18,085 bases of DNA, taken from NCBI GenBank assembly GCA_018667995.1, contig JABIQT010000067.1, positions 1-18,085 of the forward strand, read 5' to 3'. Shown one piece after another: positions 15,875 through 18,085 of this stretch (within the stretch, counting starts at the first letter, position 1; each line of letters starts with the position of its first letter). The translations under genes were made by a program, and so were the position numbers. The DNA is from Candidatus Latescibacterota bacterium. GTDB taxonomy: Bacteria; JAAXHH01; JABIQT01. The notes beneath the pieces were generated by a model that was not told where the DNA came from, made no database searches, and was given only the letters and a program-made list of their open reading frames with translations.

Positions 15875-15902
15875 AATATACCACATGCCAAACCGTTGGC
15901 AA
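15875..15902 (-). promoter_or_regulatory. promoter with internal dyad upstream of the TlpA-like gene
   Basis: On the minus strand TTGCCA (15902-15897), a 16-base spacer and TATATT (15880-15875) match the sigma70 pattern at 5/6 each, with a start near 15868 and a leader of about 45 bases. A perfect inverted repeat TGCCAA-ACCG-TTGGCA (15886-15901) covers the -35 box and part of the spacer, a typical site for a dimeric repressor. It could instead be a short hairpin at the end of the hutH transcript, but no T-run follows. Confidence 0.45.
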
Positions 15903-15955
15903 TACTATCTATATGAAAGATGATGAAAAGACGGAAGGATGTCGGTTTTCTCGGT

Positions 15956-17530
15956 TCAGTCCAGAGTGACCCTGGAGAGATCGACTACCGAATTTATGGA
16001 TGCAACAACTTCGCCAGAATAGACCAGACTCCGAACCATCTCTATGTATGGGGCGAGTGGGACATCATGCTCGAGAAAGGGAACACTCTTGCGAACAAGC
16101 TCATAGACCGCACGTGTCCCTTCTCCCATGTCTGAAGGATTCAAGCCCATGGTCCGGCACCTAAAATCTATACCTTGTGCAGCCGTAAGCAACTCGATAG
16201 CCACGATTGTTTCCGTATGATTGAGTACCAGCTCAGTGTGGTGAACCGCCGTAGCGCCCATACTTACATGGTCTTCCGTATTGGCGCTACTCGGGATGGT
16301 ATCGGTACTGGCAGGATGGGAGAGAACCTTGTTTTCAGAAGCCAGAGCTGCCGCGGTGTACTGGACGATCATTAGGCCGCTTTCCAGTCCACCTTGAGTC
16401 GTGAGGAACATCGGCAGCACCCCCCCATTGCAGTCGGCATCCACCAATCTGGCAGTACGGCGCTCACTCATGTTGCCCATGTCGGTCACCGACAGCTTCA
16501 TGCTGTCCATTGCGACGGCGATGGGTTCCCCATGAAAGTTCCCCGCACTGATAATATCCGCTTCGCCGGTCTCCTCATCGAGAAAAACAAGCGGATTATC
16601 GTTGGCAGCATTGAGCTCAATGCTCACGACCCAGCGGGCATAGTCAATGGCATCGCGTACAGCACCATGCACCTGAGGGACACAGCGAAGGGTATAAGGG
16701 TCCTGCACGTTGTTGGGATCATCGGTCCGCAGAAATTGACTTGTGGAGAGAAGGGACCGAAGAAATGCGGCGCAGGCAATTTGCCGAGGATGTGGCCGGA
16801 CCGCATGTACGCGAGCATCGTAGGCCCGGTCCGTTCCATACAGCGCCTCCAACGTCAGTGCAGCGGCAGCATCGGCCGTTCGGGCTAAGTTGGTGGCTTG
16901 CTTGACCAATAATGCCCCGAGCCCTGCCATAAGGGTCGTTCCATTCGTAAGGGCCAATCCTTCTTTTGCGCCGAGAACCACGGGCTTAAGGTCGGCCCGA
17001 CATAGCGCCTCCATACCACCCAATCGTTCTCCATCCAACAACGCCTCTCCTTCACCAATCAGGACAAGCGCGAGATGGGCCAGCGGCGCCAGATCACCAC
17101 TGGCGCCCAATGACCCACGACCTGGTATACATGGATGGACACCAGCATTCAGCATATCCAGCAACAACTGAACCACCACCGGCCGAATTCCCGAATATCC
17201 CATGGCAAGTGTATTCGCTCGTATCAACAGCATCGCCCGGACAGTCTGCTCATCCAACTCGTCGCCCGTGCCCGCCGCATGACTACGAATCAGATTCAGT
17301 TGCAGCTGTGCGACCTGCTCCGGAGAAATCAAACGATCCTTAAATCGCCCGAAACCCGTTGTAATCCCATAGGCCACGCGGCCTTCGGCAACAAGACGTT
17401 CGACTGCGTCCCGGGATCTTTGCATTCTGGGCAGTGCATCAGGGTCTAGTTCGACCTTCATGCCACCAGACACAGAGACCACATCGTCAATGGACAGGCC
17501 CTCGCCGGAGACCAATAATGGAGTTATCAA
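15956..17530 (-). CDS. hutH: histidine ammonia-lyase
   Basis: A 524-residue aromatic-amino-acid lyase that deaminates L-histidine to urocanate, the first step of histidine utilisation, in the cytoplasm as a tetramer. GRGSLGASGDLAPLAHL contains Ala143-Ser144-Gly145, which cyclise into the MIO electrophile. YGITTGFG supplies catalytic Tyr54. IRSHAAGTGDEL has the Ser-His (His84) that marks histidine rather than phenylalanine/tyrosine lyases. NAANDNPLVF, GNFHGEP and the ASTDTIPSSANTEDHVSMG segment are also classic. Length is normal. The start is TTG 17530 with GGAAGGAG 7 bases upstream; the first internal ATG is at residue 24 and would remove conserved sequence. No hutU, hutI or hutG is in the window; the partner genes could only lie upstream past the membrane protein or elsewhere. 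Confidence 0.96.
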   Translation of the reverse strand: MITPLLVSGEGLSIDDVVSVSGGMKVELDPDALPRMQRSRDAVERLVAEGRVAYGITTGFGRFKDRLISPEQVAQLQLNLIRSHAAGTGDELDEQTVRAMLLIRANTLAMGYSGIRPVVVQLLLDMLNAGVHPCIPGRGSLGASGDLAPLAHLALVLIGEGEALLDGERLGGMEALCRADLKPVVLGAKEGLALTNGTTLMAGLGALLVKQATNLARTADAAAALTLEALYGTDRAYDARVHAVRPHPRQIACAAFLRSLLSTSQFLRTDDPNNVQDPYTLRCVPQVHGAVRDAIDYARWVVSIELNAANDNPLVFLDEETGEADIISAGNFHGEPIAVAMDSMKLSVTDMGNMSERRTARLVDADCNGGVLPMFLTTQGGLESGLMIVQYTAAALASENKVLSHPASTDTIPSSANTEDHVSMGATAVHHTELVLNHTETIVAIELLTAAQGIDFRCRTMGLNPSDMGEGTRAVYELVRKSVPFLEHDVPLAPYIEMVRSLVYSGEVVASINSVVDLSRVTLD

Positions 17531-17581
17531 TGGGCTTCTCCTTCCTGTGTAGTGATGGGAACCCCAGTCTGACGATTCGGC

Positions 17582-17601
17582 TTGTTCCCTGTCAAGAACA
17601 A
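17582..17601. promoter_or_regulatory. dyad and -35-like box upstream of hutH
   Basis: TTGTTC (17582-17587) and GAACAA (17596-17601) form a perfect inverted repeat with an 8-base centre. The minus strand reads TTGACA at 17595-17590 within it, a perfect -35 hexamer, but no good -10 element follows at 16-18 bases. It could be an operator for hutH or a hairpin after the membrane-protein gene, which ends 14 bases away. Confidence 0.3.
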
Positions 17602-17614
17602 TTGATACGCGGGA

Positions 17615-18085
17615 CTAGTCGTCCTCCCGCTCAAACGCCACAATGTCATCGAGAAATGCGATGGCGCTAATCAAACTCTTTCCCGTGAAATCGTTGAGAG
17701 AGACATTATCGACCAGCTTAATCAGAAACGGCGATGTTATCTTGCCTGCAGCCCAGCGCTGCGATAGCCAGAACGCAAAGAGGACACACGCAACGCCTAT
17801 CAGTAGATTCAGGACCAGCCAAGTCGTGTCAAGGTACTCGAACAGATTGACTCCAAACGCAGCCTCAACGCCCACCGTCACCACAGGTATCCACAAAATC
17901 GCATAGGCGAATCTTGTGATGGTCAAATAGCGGATCCTATGTACCCTCATGGCAGCCAGCTTCCTTTGAATCGCCGTAATAGGTTCGTCATAACTGACAT
18001 GAAGGACGACCGATGACTGGTAGATTCCGAAGACCACCTGCCCGAGTGCGAAAATGAAGAGAAGGATCGCCGGAGCCAAGAATTC
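17615..18085 (-). CDS. integral membrane protein of unknown function, C-terminal part
   Basis: The last 156 residues of a longer protein; the frame is open to the window edge, so its start lies outside. Visible hydrophobic segments: about 4-22 (APAILLFIFALGQVVFGIY), 60-80 (FAYAILWIPVVTVGVEAAF) and 88-108 (WLVLNLLIGVACVLFAFWL). Between the first two is a charged stretch, YDEPITAIQRKLAAMRVHRIRYL, typical of a cytoplasmic loop. The soluble tail has SLNDFTGKSLISAIAFLDDIVAFE. I recall similarly organised anonymous membrane proteins in several phyla but cannot name a function. It precedes hutH by 84 bp on the same strand; a shared transcript is possible. The TTG at 18079 is probably not the true start. 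Confidence 0.7.
   Translation of the reverse strand, partial: EFLAPAILLFIFALGQVVFGIYQSSVVLHVSYDEPITAIQRKLAAMRVHRIRYLTITRFAYAILWIPVVTVGVEAAFGVNLFEYLDTTWLVLNLLIGVACVLFAFWLSQRWAAGKITSPFLIKLVDNVSLNDFTGKSLISAIAFLDDIVAFEREDD

Noticed and set aside
16394-16888. Plus-strand open frame of 164 codons opposite hutH
   Set aside because: It is fully antisense to conserved hutH coding sequence and its translation resembles no protein; a reading-frame shadow.
18080-18085. EcoRI site (GAATTC) at the right end suggesting a cloning junction
   Set aside because: Other GAATTC sites occur within the window (for example near 700, 1190, 1934, 2867 and 12000), so the terminal site may be coincidence.
1-18085. CRISPR arrays, tRNA or rRNA genes, insertion sequences, phage genes
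   Set aside because: I saw no regularly spaced identical repeats, cloverleaf or rRNA sequence, transposase motif or terminal inverted repeats. The only regular repeat is the coding 69-bp periodicity of the YwqK-like gene.

Overview
The window looks like chromosomal DNA of an uncultured Gram-negative bacterium. A signal-peptide-bearing DsbD implies a periplasm, standard TGA/TAA/TAG stops are used, and sigma70-type promoters are readable. Two Cys-type sulfatases, two sugar-phosphate-isomerase-like TIM barrels, an SMP-30 lactonase and YwqK-type repeat proteins resemble the repertoire of marine or sponge-associated heterotrophs (Poribacteria, Latescibacterota, Planctomycetes and relatives). That placement is a guess from gene content only. 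No rRNA, tRNA, CRISPR array, transposase or phage gene was seen.

Layout. 1-245: left edge with one doubtful small ORF. 246-833 (+): 5'-deoxynucleotidase YfbR. 853-3153 (-): a transglutaminase-like protein with Fn3/Ig-like modules, divergent from 3354-4331 (+) SMP-30/gluconolactonase and 4458-5231 (+) HAD hydrolase. 5228-6061 (-) and 6216-7055 (+): a divergent pair of sugar phosphate isomerase/epimerase-like proteins. 7106-7598 (+): a decayed YwqK-like pseudogene, followed by a hairpin, a near-consensus promoter and the intact secreted YwqK-like protein at 7825-8466. 8714-10186 and 10399-11862 (-): two sulfatases without signal peptides. 12098-15823 (-): a thiol-redox cluster of redoxin, DsbD and a TlpA-like protein, closed by a clear rho-independent terminator. 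15956-17530 (-): histidine ammonia-lyase HutH. 17615-18085 (-): C-terminal part of a membrane protein cut by the window edge.

How the genes work together. The left and middle parts fit uptake-side processing of sugars, sugar acids and sulfate esters (lactonase, isomerases/epimerases, phosphatase, sulfatases), though no transporter is visible to name the substrate. The right part is a disulfide-reduction module: DsbD carries electrons across the inner membrane, and the redoxin and TlpA-like protein are plausible partners.

Most interesting signal. The TlpA-like gene (15119-15823, -) has one in-frame TGA, at codon 43, exactly where the N-terminal redox cysteine of the WASWC motif should be. The frame is otherwise intact for 234 codons. 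A stem-loop with a GG-starting apical loop begins its loop 20 nt after the TGA, which fits the general bacterial SECIS description. I propose it as a candidate selenoprotein. Against this, the motif reads U-A-C rather than U-x-x-C, no selenocysteine machinery is in the window, and a nearby pseudogene also carries an in-frame TGA.
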